This document shows positions 51,967 through 60,247 of a stretch of 64,000 nt of DNA, piece after piece; position 1 is the stretch's first letter, and every line of letters begins with the position of its first letter. The translations under genes were made by a program, and so were the position numbers. This DNA comes from Methanoregula sp. (GTDB taxonomy: Archaea > Halobacteriota > Methanomicrobia > Methanomicrobiales > Methanospirillaceae): assembly GCA_041645435.1 (NCBI GenBank), contig JBAZQB010000004.1, positions 365,627 through 429,626 on the forward strand. Reading direction: 5' to 3'. The notes below the pieces were generated by a model. That model saw only the letters and a list, made by a program, of their open reading frames with translations, was not told the DNA's origin and ran no database searches.

Positions 51967-53211
51967 TCAGAAGAAGATAACCCTCTGGTGGCTTGCCGAT
52001 ACGCCATTAGGGGGATAGAAGAGGAGTTGCCCCAGTTCCGGAATCCCGATATCGAGCACAGCATTCAGTTTCCTGTTCTTTGAGATTCCCCGGAGGGTTA
52101 ACGAGGGCTGGAACACGAAAAACTGGAGATTTTTGCTTCCCGCAACGGCATCGACAACCTCCTGCAGGTTGAAAAAGTGCGTGCCCTTCTCCAGCTTGTG
52201 GTCGCCCATGAGAGCGTATACCCCATCCTCGATGAAAATAACCCGTGTCTGGATTCCCTCGTATGCACAGGCAACCGCAAACGAGATCGCACCAAATGCC
52301 ATTTCCGTGCCATAGGGGCGCCGGGTGACAAGGATGGTGATGGGGGGTTTCCTTTCGTCCTCCGACTTAGTGGTTGAGGACGATTGCCCCTCTTTTTTCA
52401 GATGGATATATGCACTATCCTTTGCAAGGATGACATGGTTGCGCTCGAACTGGTCGATTATCTCCTTGAGGTTCCGGATCCTGAACGGTTTGATTGAGCA
52501 CGTCGAGATTACCACGCCCTGCCCGTCGTCCCAGGTACTATATCCCCGGGCTGCGGCACACCGCCCGCAGGCGATCATCTGGCAGGAGAGCCCCTTCTTC
52601 TGCGCTTTATCGTTCACCGCCTCGAGCCCGGTGCCGATGTTCTCGCACTCCGAGGGATTCTGTCCGAGATGCCCGGCATGGACGCCATCAAGGTACGCGT
52701 ACAGGTCCACGGAGGCATGGGCTTCCACGCCGGCATCAAGATACTGGAGGGCCGCGTGGGCCGACTGGTGCATATAGGGGGACTCCAGCTGCAGGTAGCC
52801 CACCGTGCTTGGCACCGGTTGCTCATGTTGCCGTGCAAATTTCAGCACATCCTTCCAGAATGAGGGCTGGCCGTTGAGTGCCAGGCTGTTCCGGTCGATC
52901 ACCTGTTCGGGGTTCTTCATCTTCAGGCGCCCGGCCGAGATCCCGCGAAGCTCGAGTTCTTTTGAGTCGCAGATGATCTTCACCGATGGCATCGAAAGAA
53001 TGATCTCCCAGACCGGAACAGTCTGCGGGTTCTGGAGGCTGTATAGTGCATCACCCGTTAAAAGAAAGGTAAATATGGAACCCTTTGATTTCGTATGGTG
53101 CAGAAGGTTCTCCGGGTTCAGTTTTACGAAGAAAAATTTAAGGCTCTCCTCAATCCAGGAGAGGCGTTCCGGGGTTATCGGACCGCCGAGCAGGTAAAAA
53201 TGTGAGGTCAT
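51967..53211 (-). CDS. Three-domain DsrE/DsrF-family fusion protein
   Basis: A 414-residue protein that reads as three DsrE-family domains. Domain 1 (residues 1-115) has the fold pattern but no obvious active cysteine. Domain 2 (about 135-275) has the active-site-like CQMIACGRCAAARGYS near 225. Domain 3 (about 295-414) begins ITILVTRRPYGTEMAFGAIS and resembles the cysteine-poor DsrF/TusC type. In other organisms DsrE, DsrF and DsrH (or TusD, C, B) form a heterohexamer that relays sulfur from TusA. Here the parts appear joined in one chain. The ATG at 53211 is preferred to one 27 bases upstream. A GTTAAC site lies 50 bases upstream. Confidence 0.75.
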   Translation of the reverse strand: MTSHFYLLGGPITPERLSWIEESLKFFFVKLNPENLLHHTKSKGSIFTFLLTGDALYSLQNPQTVPVWEIILSMPSVKIICDSKELELRGISAGRLKMKNPEQVIDRNSLALNGQPSFWKDVLKFARQHEQPVPSTVGYLQLESPYMHQSAHAALQYLDAGVEAHASVDLYAYLDGVHAGHLGQNPSECENIGTGLEAVNDKAQKKGLSCQMIACGRCAAARGYSTWDDGQGVVISTCSIKPFRIRNLKEIIDQFERNHVILAKDSAYIHLKKEGQSSSTTKSEDERKPPITILVTRRPYGTEMAFGAISFAVACAYEGIQTRVIFIEDGVYALMGDHKLEKGTHFFNLQEVVDAVAGSKNLQFFVFQPSLTLRGISKNRKLNAVLDIGIPELGQLLFYPPNGVSASHQRVIFF

Positions 53212-53276
53212 GGATACTTTCTCTTCTCTAAGATTCACGAATCAGATTATTTATCGGTTTTGTTAACACAATCAGG

Positions 53277-53504
53277 TTAATTTTTCGTAAGCCGGATCTC
53301 CCACTGTCCCGGGGAGATCTTCTTCGATTCCATACCCATGCCGGTATCCTGTGCATACTGCGGGATGGAAGTCGTTGCCGCCGAGGGGTGGTCACAGGCG
53401 ATGACCAGCTCGTCTGCGGGTTTCATTGCGGCTGCGGCTTTCTGTACCGCGAGCAGGCAGTACGGGCAGACTTTTCCGGTAATGTCAAGGTTTTTTGTTG
53501 TCAT
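53277..53504 (-). CDS. tusA: TusA sulfur carrier protein
   Basis: A 75-residue TusA/YedF-type protein: KNLDITGKVCPYCLLAVQKA carries the catalytic cysteine in C-P-Y-C, followed by the helix and strands ending WEIRLTKN. It takes persulfide sulfur from a cysteine desulfurase or other donor and passes it to DsrE-type acceptors. It is flanked by the DsrE-fusion gene and the YedE-type genes, all in one direction, the classic context for sulfur or selenium uptake and relay. It starts 13 bases after the first YedE-type gene. Confidence 0.88.
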   Translation of the reverse strand: MTTKNLDITGKVCPYCLLAVQKAAAAMKPADELVIACDHPSAATTSIPQYAQDTGMGMESKKISPGQWEIRLTKN

Positions 53505-53516
53505 TGTACCGCTCCG

Positions 53517-54038
53517 TTATGCAATCCCCAGTCCTTTTAAGAGGGCGACGCCCCAGCCGGACACCCATGCAGCGAATACAACTGCGCCTATACACATGCC
53601 GATGACAAAGCAGAGGGATTTGATGTTTCCTTCCGATGTCATGACTACCTGCCGGAGGGGGCACCCTCCGAGAAGAACTCCGATGAGCCCGACTGCAATC
53701 CCCCCGATAATAGCAAGAACGATATACGCAGCGACCGTGAGGTTCGCCGGTGCACCGGGCACGGGCATGAGACCCTTCCCGATCAACCAGAAGAAATTTT
53801 CGAATGCTGACGGCGTGATGAGCCAGAAGACAAGGTACCCGGCAAACGCCCCGCCAATAAGGGCGAGATACCCGTACAGGAGCCGGGTGTGTTTGAACAT
53901 GAAGAAATCACGGAACCCGCCAATCGAGCAGAACCCGGACCTCTGCCCGAGCCACCCGATGAGGATACCAAAGAGGAGCGTGACGATGGGAACAGCGATG
54001 ATCGCGGTGTCCCTGGAGAGCCAGCCTGAAGCGACCAT
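53517..54038 (-). CDS. Half-size YeeE/YedE-type sulfur transport protein, part 2
   Basis: A 173-residue membrane protein with four or five hydrophobic segments. It carries the family cysteine sites GQRSGFCSIGGFRDFFMFKH near residue 30 and LLGGCPLRQVVMTSEGN near 128. Full-length YedE/TsuA proteins (about 350-400 residues, ten helices) import thiosulfate or related sulfur through conserved cysteines. Here the protein is half that size and is preceded by a second half-size protein with which it abuts (start and stop share a base), so the two may form one transporter. Confidence 0.82.
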   Translation of the reverse strand: MVASGWLSRDTAIIAVPIVTLLFGILIGWLGQRSGFCSIGGFRDFFMFKHTRLLYGYLALIGGAFAGYLVFWLITPSAFENFFWLIGKGLMPVPGAPANLTVAAYIVLAIIGGIAVGLIGVLLGGCPLRQVVMTSEGNIKSLCFVIGMCIGAVVFAAWVSGWGVALLKGLGIA

Positions 54039-54577
54039 TATTCCTCACGCTCCGCCATAGCGGTGGCAATTTTTATTCCCACTAGGACACCGGCAACGAT
54101 GGCCACAAGCCCGATTAACGCAACCACATCGCCGTACCCGATACGGAGACCGATGCGGTAGGGGCAGCCACCCATGAAGAGAGCGAAGATCATGAAAAAG
54201 AGCCCGCCCAGCAGGTACCATACATACGATACCGGTTTACCGGTTTTGGTTTTGAACTCCTGGTAATATTTCGCCGATGTAAAAGCCCCAATCAGGACAC
54301 CAATGACGGTCATTACCGGGAGGATCGCGTTCTGGGAGATTGCAGCAATGGCGAGTTTGGTGCCGGCAAATGAGTTCACCGCATCGTTAACAACATCGCG
54401 GGTGTGGCAGGCAACACAGAACCCGTAGGCTTCCGGTCCTCCTGCACTGATCAACAATACCTGCATCAGCGCGGCAAGGATACCGATCGCGAGCCCGACA
54501 TACAGCGGGTTCCGTGCAAGGGTATCAAGGCACGATGCATGCTCTTCTGTTTTTGCCCTGGTTTCGGCCATGATCAT
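54038..54577 (-). CDS. Half-size YeeE/YedE-type sulfur transport protein, part 1
   Basis: A 179-residue membrane protein with about five hydrophobic segments and the family cysteine sites YGFCVACHTRDVVNDAVN near residue 50 and MGGCPYRIGLRIGYGDV near 130. It is paralogous to the next gene and probably pairs with it as the two halves of a YedE-type channel for thiosulfate, sulfide or another small sulfur or selenium compound. It heads the leftward sulfur operon (YedE1-YedE2-TusA, then the DsrE fusion, TusA-like and unknown genes). A GTTAAC site at 54623-54628 lies just upstream. Confidence 0.82.
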   Translation of the reverse strand: MIMAETRAKTEEHASCLDTLARNPLYVGLAIGILAALMQVLLISAGGPEAYGFCVACHTRDVVNDAVNSFAGTKLAIAAISQNAILPVMTVIGVLIGAFTSAKYYQEFKTKTGKPVSYVWYLLGGLFFMIFALFMGGCPYRIGLRIGYGDVVALIGLVAIVAGVLVGIKIATAMAEREE

Positions 54578-54788
54578 ACGTTTCTGTCCATGGTAAATAA
54601 ATTTAATGAAATTATTTGATAAGTTAACTCTAAAAAATTAATATATTTTATTCGCACTGTACGGATCGCTGACAATCACGCGGATCTGTCAGAAGGGAGA
54701 TAGGATAACCTGCCGTAATGCACAACAAAACCAGGGGATCCCGTCTTACGATATAAAAAAATGGAAGCAGGAGAAAAGAAACGCTGGA

Positions 54789-55361
54789 TTATTCCTTTGC
54801 ATTCTCTGCTATCTTTTCCCGCACTTCATCGATGTGCATGACCATATCGTAGGCAGAGCCGGCGAGGCAGTAGCCCTGCCGGTCGAATGCATAGACCGGG
54901 AACTTTACGAGCTCGTCCGGTACAGGCTGGGCGGTCAGTTTCTTGAAATTTACGAGATCCCGGATGTTCAGGCCGATTTTATCGCAGAGCTCCCGGAGCT
55001 CTTTGATCCAGCGTTTCAAGTCCCGCACATCTGAGCCGTCCCACTTGAAGATCTGGTAGATCTTCATGTAAGTATCCCGTTCGAGGATGATGTGGGTGGA
55101 GGCTTTGTCTGACTTTAAGTAGAAGTCAAGGAAGGTCCGGACATCCTTGATCTGCTGGGCATTTTCGTAGGCAATCGCCCGGCATTCCTTGTTGAGCTCC
55201 TTTGCCTCCTCGGGCCCGAGGTTCGGGCCCAGTTTCCCGATATCCCGTGAGAGTTCCTTAAGGCTCTCCTCGGCATCCTTGAGCTCATTGATCATATCCT
55301 CAAATTTCTGGTTAAGCTCCACCCCGAAAAAAGCCTCCATATATTCGGACTGCTTCGTCAT
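54789..55361 (-). CDS. Coiled-coil protein, unknown function
   Basis: A 190-residue, highly charged, mostly helical protein. Residues about 15-75 (FEDMINELKDAEESLKEL and on) predict a coiled coil. The C-terminal third has VYAFDRQGYCLAGSAYDMV. The start at 55361 is preferred to one 33 bases upstream, which adds a hydrophobic leader. It is divergent from the second sulfite-reductase-like gene with about 80 bases between them. I recognise no named family; it may be cytoplasmic and oligomeric. Confidence 0.6.
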   Translation of the reverse strand: MTKQSEYMEAFFGVELNQKFEDMINELKDAEESLKELSRDIGKLGPNLGPEEAKELNKECRAIAYENAQQIKDVRTFLDFYLKSDKASTHIILERDTYMKIYQIFKWDGSDVRDLKRWIKELRELCDKIGLNIRDLVNFKKLTAQPVPDELVKFPVYAFDRQGYCLAGSAYDMVMHIDEVREKIAENAKE

Positions 55362-55443
55362 AGGTACATATGGGTAATCAAATGCTATAATCATTGTTAC
55401 AGTGGCAATATCTATCAGTTAACACGCCCCATAGCTGCTTGAT

Positions 55444-56319
55444 ATGGTACGACCACCCAGGTCCATCAACCAGGATCTTTTTACCCGCGGCGGGATCATC
55501 ACCGAACGCGACCCAGACTTCTGTATCGTCCGCCTGCGAATGCCGGCCGGCATGATCACACCAGCCCAGATGAAAGAGGTGGGAGAGATTGCCGGCCGGT
55601 ATGGGGTTGAGAAGATCCACCTCACCACCCGCCAGACCATCGAGTTCCCTCATGTCGATCCATCCTGTCTTGACGGACTCCTGAGCGAACTCGAAACAAA
55701 CGGTACCCCCCTGGGGGCCGAGCGGGAAGAAGTGGTAAATATCACTTCATGTCTTGGCACCCGCAACTGCAAGTTCGGCATCATCGACAGTGTAGGTCTT
55801 GCCGAGAAGATTGACAAAAAATTCTTCGGCAAGGAGCTCCCCGTCAAAGTGCGGATCGCCATCTCTTCGTGCCCGAACGGCTGCGAGAGCGAGCGGCTCA
55901 ACGAGATCGGTATCACCGGCATCCAGAAGCCCATCCGTGACCCCGGGCTTTGTACCGGTTGCGGCACCTGCACCCACTATTGCCGGGAGAAAGCGATCCA
56001 TGTCCAGGACGGCATTATCGTCCTCGAAGAGAACAAGTGCATGGAGTGCGGGTTCTGCATCATGCCCTGCCCGTTCCATATCATCCGTGGCGCTGAACCG
56101 GAGTACCGTATTACCGTGGGGGGTCACCGCGGACGCCATCCGAAGCTTGGACGAAACCTCGTAACGGTCAGGACCCAGGACGAGGTGATCAAGGTTATCG
56201 ACAAGATCATTTACTGGATCTACCGGCAGGCTTCAATGGGCTCGATGTTACCTGAGCAATTAGATGAACTCGAATTTGATGAGTTCAAGAAGACGATCAT
56301 AACGATGATTGAAGGATAG
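55444..56319 (+). CDS. Dissimilatory sulfite reductase-like protein (Dsr-LP), copy 2
   Basis: A 291-residue paralogue of the protein at 32744-33634. The siroheme-[4Fe-4S] ligands are C-x5-C in CLGTRNC near residue 102 and C-x3-C in SSCPNGCESE near 141. Ferredoxin motifs are CTGCGTCTHYC near 169 and CMECGFCIMPC near 199. Its place inside the sulfur island is closer to sulfur metabolism than that of copy 1. Physiological substrate unknown. A GTTAAC site (55418-55423) lies 20 bases before the start. Confidence 0.86.
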   Translation: MVRPPRSINQDLFTRGGIITERDPDFCIVRLRMPAGMITPAQMKEVGEIAGRYGVEKIHLTTRQTIEFPHVDPSCLDGLLSELETNGTPLGAEREEVVNITSCLGTRNCKFGIIDSVGLAEKIDKKFFGKELPVKVRIAISSCPNGCESERLNEIGITGIQKPIRDPGLCTGCGTCTHYCREKAIHVQDGIIVLEENKCMECGFCIMPCPFHIIRGAEPEYRITVGGHRGRHPKLGRNLVTVRTQDEVIKVIDKIIYWIYRQASMGSMLPEQLDELEFDEFKKTIITMIEG

Positions 56320-56446
56320 ACCGGTATCGGATTGATCAAGTTAATCTTCTTTTTTTTAACATTGGGCCCCATTCCCGCAACCATTATCGTCTCCCCCGTT
56401 CTAATGCCGCGTGAGGCACCCTGTGGTGCCCGGGAGTATACAAACC

Positions 56447-56665
56447 ATGAACATGGTCTGGGACAGGTACGTATCCAACGGTATCCGTGAACTGGGATAC
56501 GATGTCAAGACACGGACAATGGCAGTGGTATTTGCAGACAAGACAAGACGGTACCACGCACCGGTACCCTATCCGCTCTATGCGTCCATCTTCCATGCAA
56601 CGTTCCCTGAGCGGCTCTACAAACAGACCGTTGCCGGAATTATCCCGACTGTCAGCGGGTCGTGA
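56447..56665 (+). CDS. KTSC domain protein
   Basis: A 72-residue protein. WDRYVSNGIRELGYDVKTRT, then AVVFADKTRRYHAPVPYPLY and the later FHATFPERLY are the KTSC pattern. KTSC is a small domain of unknown function, sometimes fused to RNA-related proteins. The ATG at 56447 gives the normal domain start; upstream in-frame codons are unlikely. It is monocistronic. Confidence 0.75.
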   Translation: MNMVWDRYVSNGIRELGYDVKTRTMAVVFADKTRRYHAPVPYPLYASIFHATFPERLYKQTVAGIIPTVSGS

Positions 56666-56831
56666 GTCCGGAACTTTGACACGTCTTAACGAATGGATGC
56701 AAGTCTCCAGTACGTTACGATCTGTTTTTCTTCCGGTATTCCGGTGCCCTGTACAGACATGAAACCCACCGGATTCCGGCTTCAGGAAATTTTTTAGAAA
56801 CGAAAAAAAAGTTTCGTGAACGATTGGTTCT

Positions 56832-57095
56832 TCAGTAGCTGATTGTCCGCATCGCAGAAAGCGTATCGGGCATCATCTTGCGGTAATATGACTTGGGGTG
56901 GCCGCACGTCGGGCACTTCCAGTCTGCCGTTATGGCGGAGAAGTCCGTTCCTGCCTTAATCGGTGCTGCCGACATGATCTTGCACTCGTATTTGTCCATA
57001 GTGGAAGAGTTGCACAGGATCGTGGTGAATGCCTTTGTCTCTCCGACTGCCGGGTCATAGATATGACCGCACATCATGCATACGTACTTGTCCAT
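56832..57095 (-). CDS. Rubredoxin-like protein with an internal insertion
   Basis: An 87-residue rubredoxin-like protein. The two iron-binding CxxC sites are seen as MDKYVCMMCGHIYDPAVG (Cys6, Cys9) and DWKCPTCGHPKSYYRK (Cys61, Cys64). A normal rubredoxin is about 53 residues. Here about 20-25 residues are inserted after the first site, containing two further cysteines (28 and 38) and a second MDKYEC that repeats the N-terminal MDKYVC. It likely carries electrons in the cytoplasm, for example to peroxide- or oxygen-reducing enzymes. The last 15 residues lie outside the normal fold. Confidence 0.75.
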   Translation of the reverse strand: MDKYVCMMCGHIYDPAVGETKAFTTILCNSSTMDKYECKIMSAAPIKAGTDFSAITADWKCPTCGHPKSYYRKMMPDTLSAMRTISY

Positions 57096-57255
57096 CGTGA
57101 TAACCTCGTTTATCCCCTGATATCAGGTAACATAATCCTATTATCTTTCACACCTTATTAGCGTATTGAAATTAACGGGGAGTTCAGGGGAGAGCCCGCC
57201 TTTTTCCGGCACCGGTAAAAAGAACCAAGATACATCATGACTTAACCTTACAGCA

Positions 57256-58425
57256 ATGGCTGAGCACCCGGGAGCGGGTGAACCCCCGCTCATCTACCTC
57301 AACAATGCGGCAACAAGCTGGCCGAAACCCCCGGAAGTACTTGCGGAAGTTGACCGGTGCCTGCAAACTCCCTTTTTCGAGTCTGGGCGTTCAACTGCCG
57401 GGGGAGCAATGGATTATCCCTCTGCAACCCGGGATGCACTTGCCGTTTTTTTCCATGCTGAGGAGCCGGACCATTTTATCTTCACGCAGGGCGCAACGGA
57501 TTCCTTAAATCTGCTCATCCACGGTTTTGTAAAAAACCAGAACACGCCTTTTCATGCAATCACGACAGAACTGGAGCACAACTCCGTACTCCGCCCCCTG
57601 CATACTCTTGAAGGGGAAGGGCGTCTCACCCTCTCCCTGCTCCCATTCCATGACGGCCGCGTCACCCTTCAGGAGATCAAAAAAACCATATGTCCGGATA
57701 CCCGCCTCGTTGTCATGACCCATGGCAGTAACGTGCTCGGCACCTTACAAAACATACGGCCCGTAGCGGAATATTGTGCATCAAACGATATCTTCCTCAT
57801 CGTTGACGGGGCCCAGACTGTTGGGCAGATTCCCATCAACCTGTCAGAAATCCCAGCGGGTGCGTTTATATTCACCGGACACAAGGCACTTTTTGGGCTT
57901 CCCGGTATCGGGGGATTCTACCTCCAGGATCCCGAAGCGATCGTTCCGGTCCGGCAGGGGGGCACCGGCACGGATTCCCGCACACTTGCTCACCCGCAGG
58001 ATATGCCCCGGAAGTTCGAGGCCGGCACCCCGAATTATCCCGGTATTGCCTCGCTCCTTGCCGGTATCCGCTCCATCGAACGGCAGGGACAGGACGCAAT
58101 CACCAGTAAATGCAGGGGCCTTACTTCGCTCTTCATCAGGGAACTTAACCGGGATCCGGATATCATACTCTACACCCCTTCACCCGATCTCCCGGTTGTC
58201 TCTTTCAACATCCGGAATCTTGACAACGATGAGGCCGGTTACATCCTTGCAAAGGCATACAATATCATCACGCGGACCGGTCTTCACTGTGCACCCCTCG
58301 TTCACGAACAGATCGATGGCGGGAAAGGATGTATCCGGGTGAGTTTCTCCCGTCTCAACACTCCCGGGGAATGTCGTCTGGCTGCAGACGCAGTGCGGGA
58401 GGTAGCGGAACATGCGGATCGTTAA
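57256..58425 (+). CDS. Cysteine desulfurase / selenocysteine lyase-like PLP enzyme
   Basis: A 389-residue class V PLP aminotransferase-fold enzyme. Landmarks are YLNNAATSWPKPPEVL near residue 15, TTELEHNSVLRPLH near 98, the PLP lysine in AFIFTGHKALFGLPGIGGF near 213, and TGLHCAPLVHE near 343, in which the Cys is in the position of the desulfurase nucleophile. It would release sulfur (or selenium) from cysteine as a persulfide, feeding TusA, Fe-S clusters or cofactor sulfuration. It overlaps the next gene by 14 nt. Many methanogens lack canonical NifS/IscS, so its supply role is of interest. Confidence 0.85.
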   Translation: MAEHPGAGEPPLIYLNNAATSWPKPPEVLAEVDRCLQTPFFESGRSTAGGAMDYPSATRDALAVFFHAEEPDHFIFTQGATDSLNLLIHGFVKNQNTPFHAITTELEHNSVLRPLHTLEGEGRLTLSLLPFHDGRVTLQEIKKTICPDTRLVVMTHGSNVLGTLQNIRPVAEYCASNDIFLIVDGAQTVGQIPINLSEIPAGAFIFTGHKALFGLPGIGGFYLQDPEAIVPVRQGGTGTDSRTLAHPQDMPRKFEAGTPNYPGIASLLAGIRSIERQGQDAITSKCRGLTSLFIRELNRDPDIILYTPSPDLPVVSFNIRNLDNDEAGYILAKAYNIITRTGLHCAPLVHEQIDGGKGCIRVSFSRLNTPGECRLAADAVREVAEHADR

Positions 58426-58792
58426 GTCTGTCCAGACCAAGGTCTGCGTTGACGGGTCGCTCATGAAAGAGTATGTCCTCGATGAACCCCTCTCTCCTGA
58501 TTTTCTCCGGTTCCTTGCATCGTTTGGCACGGTGAAGCAGTACCCTCACCTCCGGCGCCCGTACTTCTCGTTTGAGCAGGAACACTTCATTTTGGTCAAG
58601 GGATTTGAGGGGGATGCTAATATCGAGGTGCGGTACCGGAAGGAGAATGCCGACCTGACCGCTGATTATTTCCACCTCCTGCTCTACTATTTCGGTCAGG
58701 GTAACCCCGGAATCCTTACGATGCAGGAGATTGCCGGATCGATCCGCATGAAAATGAAGACCCGGATGCCACAACAGGAAGACCGTGCATGA
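58412..58792 (+). CDS. Unknown protein coupled to the cysteine desulfurase-like gene
   Basis: A 126-residue cytoplasmic alpha-beta protein (MRIVKSVQTKVCVDGSLMKE at the start, YPHLRRPYFSFEQEHFILVK near 43). It overlaps the desulfurase-like gene by 14 nt and the methyltransferase gene by 4 nt, so all three are translated together. One cysteine (Cys12) might take part in sulfur transfer, but I recognise no family and no catalytic motif. Confidence 0.65.
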   Translation: MRIVKSVQTKVCVDGSLMKEYVLDEPLSPDFLRFLASFGTVKQYPHLRRPYFSFEQEHFILVKGFEGDANIEVRYRKENADLTADYFHLLLYYFGQGNPGILTMQEIAGSIRMKMKTRMPQQEDRA

Positions 58793-59367
58793 ATCCGGCT
58801 GCCGGTATCTTCGACCGTTTTGCCGATGATTATGACGAATGGTTTGATGCAAACAAAGACATCTATGCAGCCCAGACCGGTTCCCTCCGCCGGTATATCC
58901 CCGGCACGGACAATGGTCTTGAAATCGGCGTGGGTTCCGGCAGGTTCGCATGCCGGCTCGGGATCCGGCACGGTCTCGATCCATCACTCCGGCTGCTCGC
59001 TATGGCACGGGAGCGGGGGGTGGAAACGGTTCTGGGCAAGGGGGAATTCCTGCCGTACCGGTCCGGAACATTCAGCTGCATCCTTATGATGACGGTCATC
59101 TGCTTCCTGGATGATGTGGCCCGGTCGTTCCGGGAGGCGTGCCGCGTCATCCGCCCCGGGGGGACGCTCATTGTTGCCTTTTTGGAAAAAGACGGGGAAG
59201 TTGCCCTGCGGGAACGGGCCCGCGAACCTGCCGGCCGGTTCCTGCACTATGCGGAGTTCCTGACTGCGGAACAGGTGATGGCAGCACTCACCTACGCGGG
59301 CTTTTCCGGTGTTGGTGTACGGGAAAACCTGAACGGTTTTTGTATAGTAACTGCACGAAAAGAGTAA
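58789..59367 (+). CDS. Class I SAM-dependent methyltransferase
   Basis: A 192-residue Rossmann-fold methyltransferase. IFDRFADDYDEWFDANKDIY leads into motif I, GLEIGVGSGRFACRLGI, near residue 44, with the acidic residue after strand 2 in GLDPS and motif IV-like CILMMTVICFLDD near 100. The pattern matches the Methyltransferase_11 group. The substrate is unknown; the operon with the desulfurase-like gene suggests a sulfur compound or thiol, or a metalloid, but this is inference. Confidence 0.8.
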   Translation: MNPAAGIFDRFADDYDEWFDANKDIYAAQTGSLRRYIPGTDNGLEIGVGSGRFACRLGIRHGLDPSLRLLAMARERGVETVLGKGEFLPYRSGTFSCILMMTVICFLDDVARSFREACRVIRPGGTLIVAFLEKDGEVALRERAREPAGRFLHYAEFLTAEQVMAALTYAGFSGVGVRENLNGFCIVTARKE

Positions 59368-59424
59368 CGCACACAGAATCCGGTGAGAGGGATGAATTCC
59401 TTCACCGTGTATGTGACATGTGCG

Positions 59425-59433
59425 ATAAAAAAA
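59425..59433 (-). terminator. Oligo-T terminator of the fwd operon
   Basis: Directly after the fwdC stop the transcript would carry a run of eight U residues (A run at 59426-59433 on the plus strand). Confidence 0.45.
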
Positions 59434-59435
59434 AT

Positions 59436-60236
59436 TTATTGTTTCATATAGAGCTTGCCGTACACGGTTTCGCCCTTGCGCTTGGGGTGGCGCTCGCCAA
59501 GGTCGCCGATATACTCGGTGAACTTTGCCTTGGTCCCATCGACTTCAAGGTCGACGTCCCTGACCGGTTTGTAACCGGGCATCATGACGTTGATCGAGCC
59601 AAAGACGTAGATCTCTCCCTTGACCAGCTGGCCGCCGACACGGCGGTTCGCGTTGCCCTTGAGGATGATCTTGCCCCCCTCCATGTGGGTGCCGAGATGG
59701 ATATCGACATTGCCCTCGATGATCATCTCGCCGCCGGTCATGAAGGTTGCGACATCGGAGCCGGCATTACCTTTCACGCGGAGGACTCCCCCGCTCATGC
59801 CTCGCCAGTCGCCACGGTAGGCAGCGCCGAGGTAGTTACCGGCATTGCCGTTGATGGTGAACTCGCCGCCCGCCATTGCAAGGCCGCAGAACGAGTGGAC
59901 ATCCCCGTTGACAACGAGTTTGCCGCCCTTCATCCAGCTGCCGGTGTACATATCGCAGGCAGAGTTGACGACCACTTCACCGGCAGTCATCTTCGCACCG
60001 ATGTACTTCATCTTCGTGCAGTCGCCGTTGATGACGATCTTTGTCTCTGCTGCCGTTGCGCCTGCTTCACCGGCAATGGTGAAGTAGTCTCCCAGGGTCG
60101 TGATCTCCTTGCCCTGGAAAGCACCGAGTTTTGCTATCTGGTCGGCCTTCTTGCCGGCGAATACATCCGGGTTGACATTCTCACATTCCAAGAAGAGTTC
60201 CGGTGCGTTCTTTACAGTCAGTGTAACAGTGTTCAT
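59436..60236 (-). CDS. fwdC: Formylmethanofuran dehydrogenase subunit C
   Basis: A 266-residue right-handed beta-helix protein. Repeated G-x-x-x-G-G rungs (MKGGKLVVNG, MAGGEFTINGNAGNYLG, MTGGEMIIEGNVDIHLGTHM) span about residues 70-230; the fold is shared with glutamate synthase C-terminal domains. FwdC is a structural subunit that docks FwdA and FwdB and forms part of the gas and formate tunnel complex for CO2 reduction to formylmethanofuran. It is last in the leftward fwdGDBAC operon, 11 bases after fwdA. Confidence 0.93.
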   Translation of the reverse strand: MNTVTLTVKNAPELFLECENVNPDVFAGKKADQIAKLGAFQGKEITTLGDYFTIAGEAGATAAETKIVINGDCTKMKYIGAKMTAGEVVVNSACDMYTGSWMKGGKLVVNGDVHSFCGLAMAGGEFTINGNAGNYLGAAYRGDWRGMSGGVLRVKGNAGSDVATFMTGGEMIIEGNVDIHLGTHMEGGKIILKGNANRRVGGQLVKGEIYVFGSINVMMPGYKPVRDVDLEVDGTKAKFTEYIGDLGERHPKRKGETVYGKLYMKQ

Positions 60237-60247
60237 TTTTTTTCACC

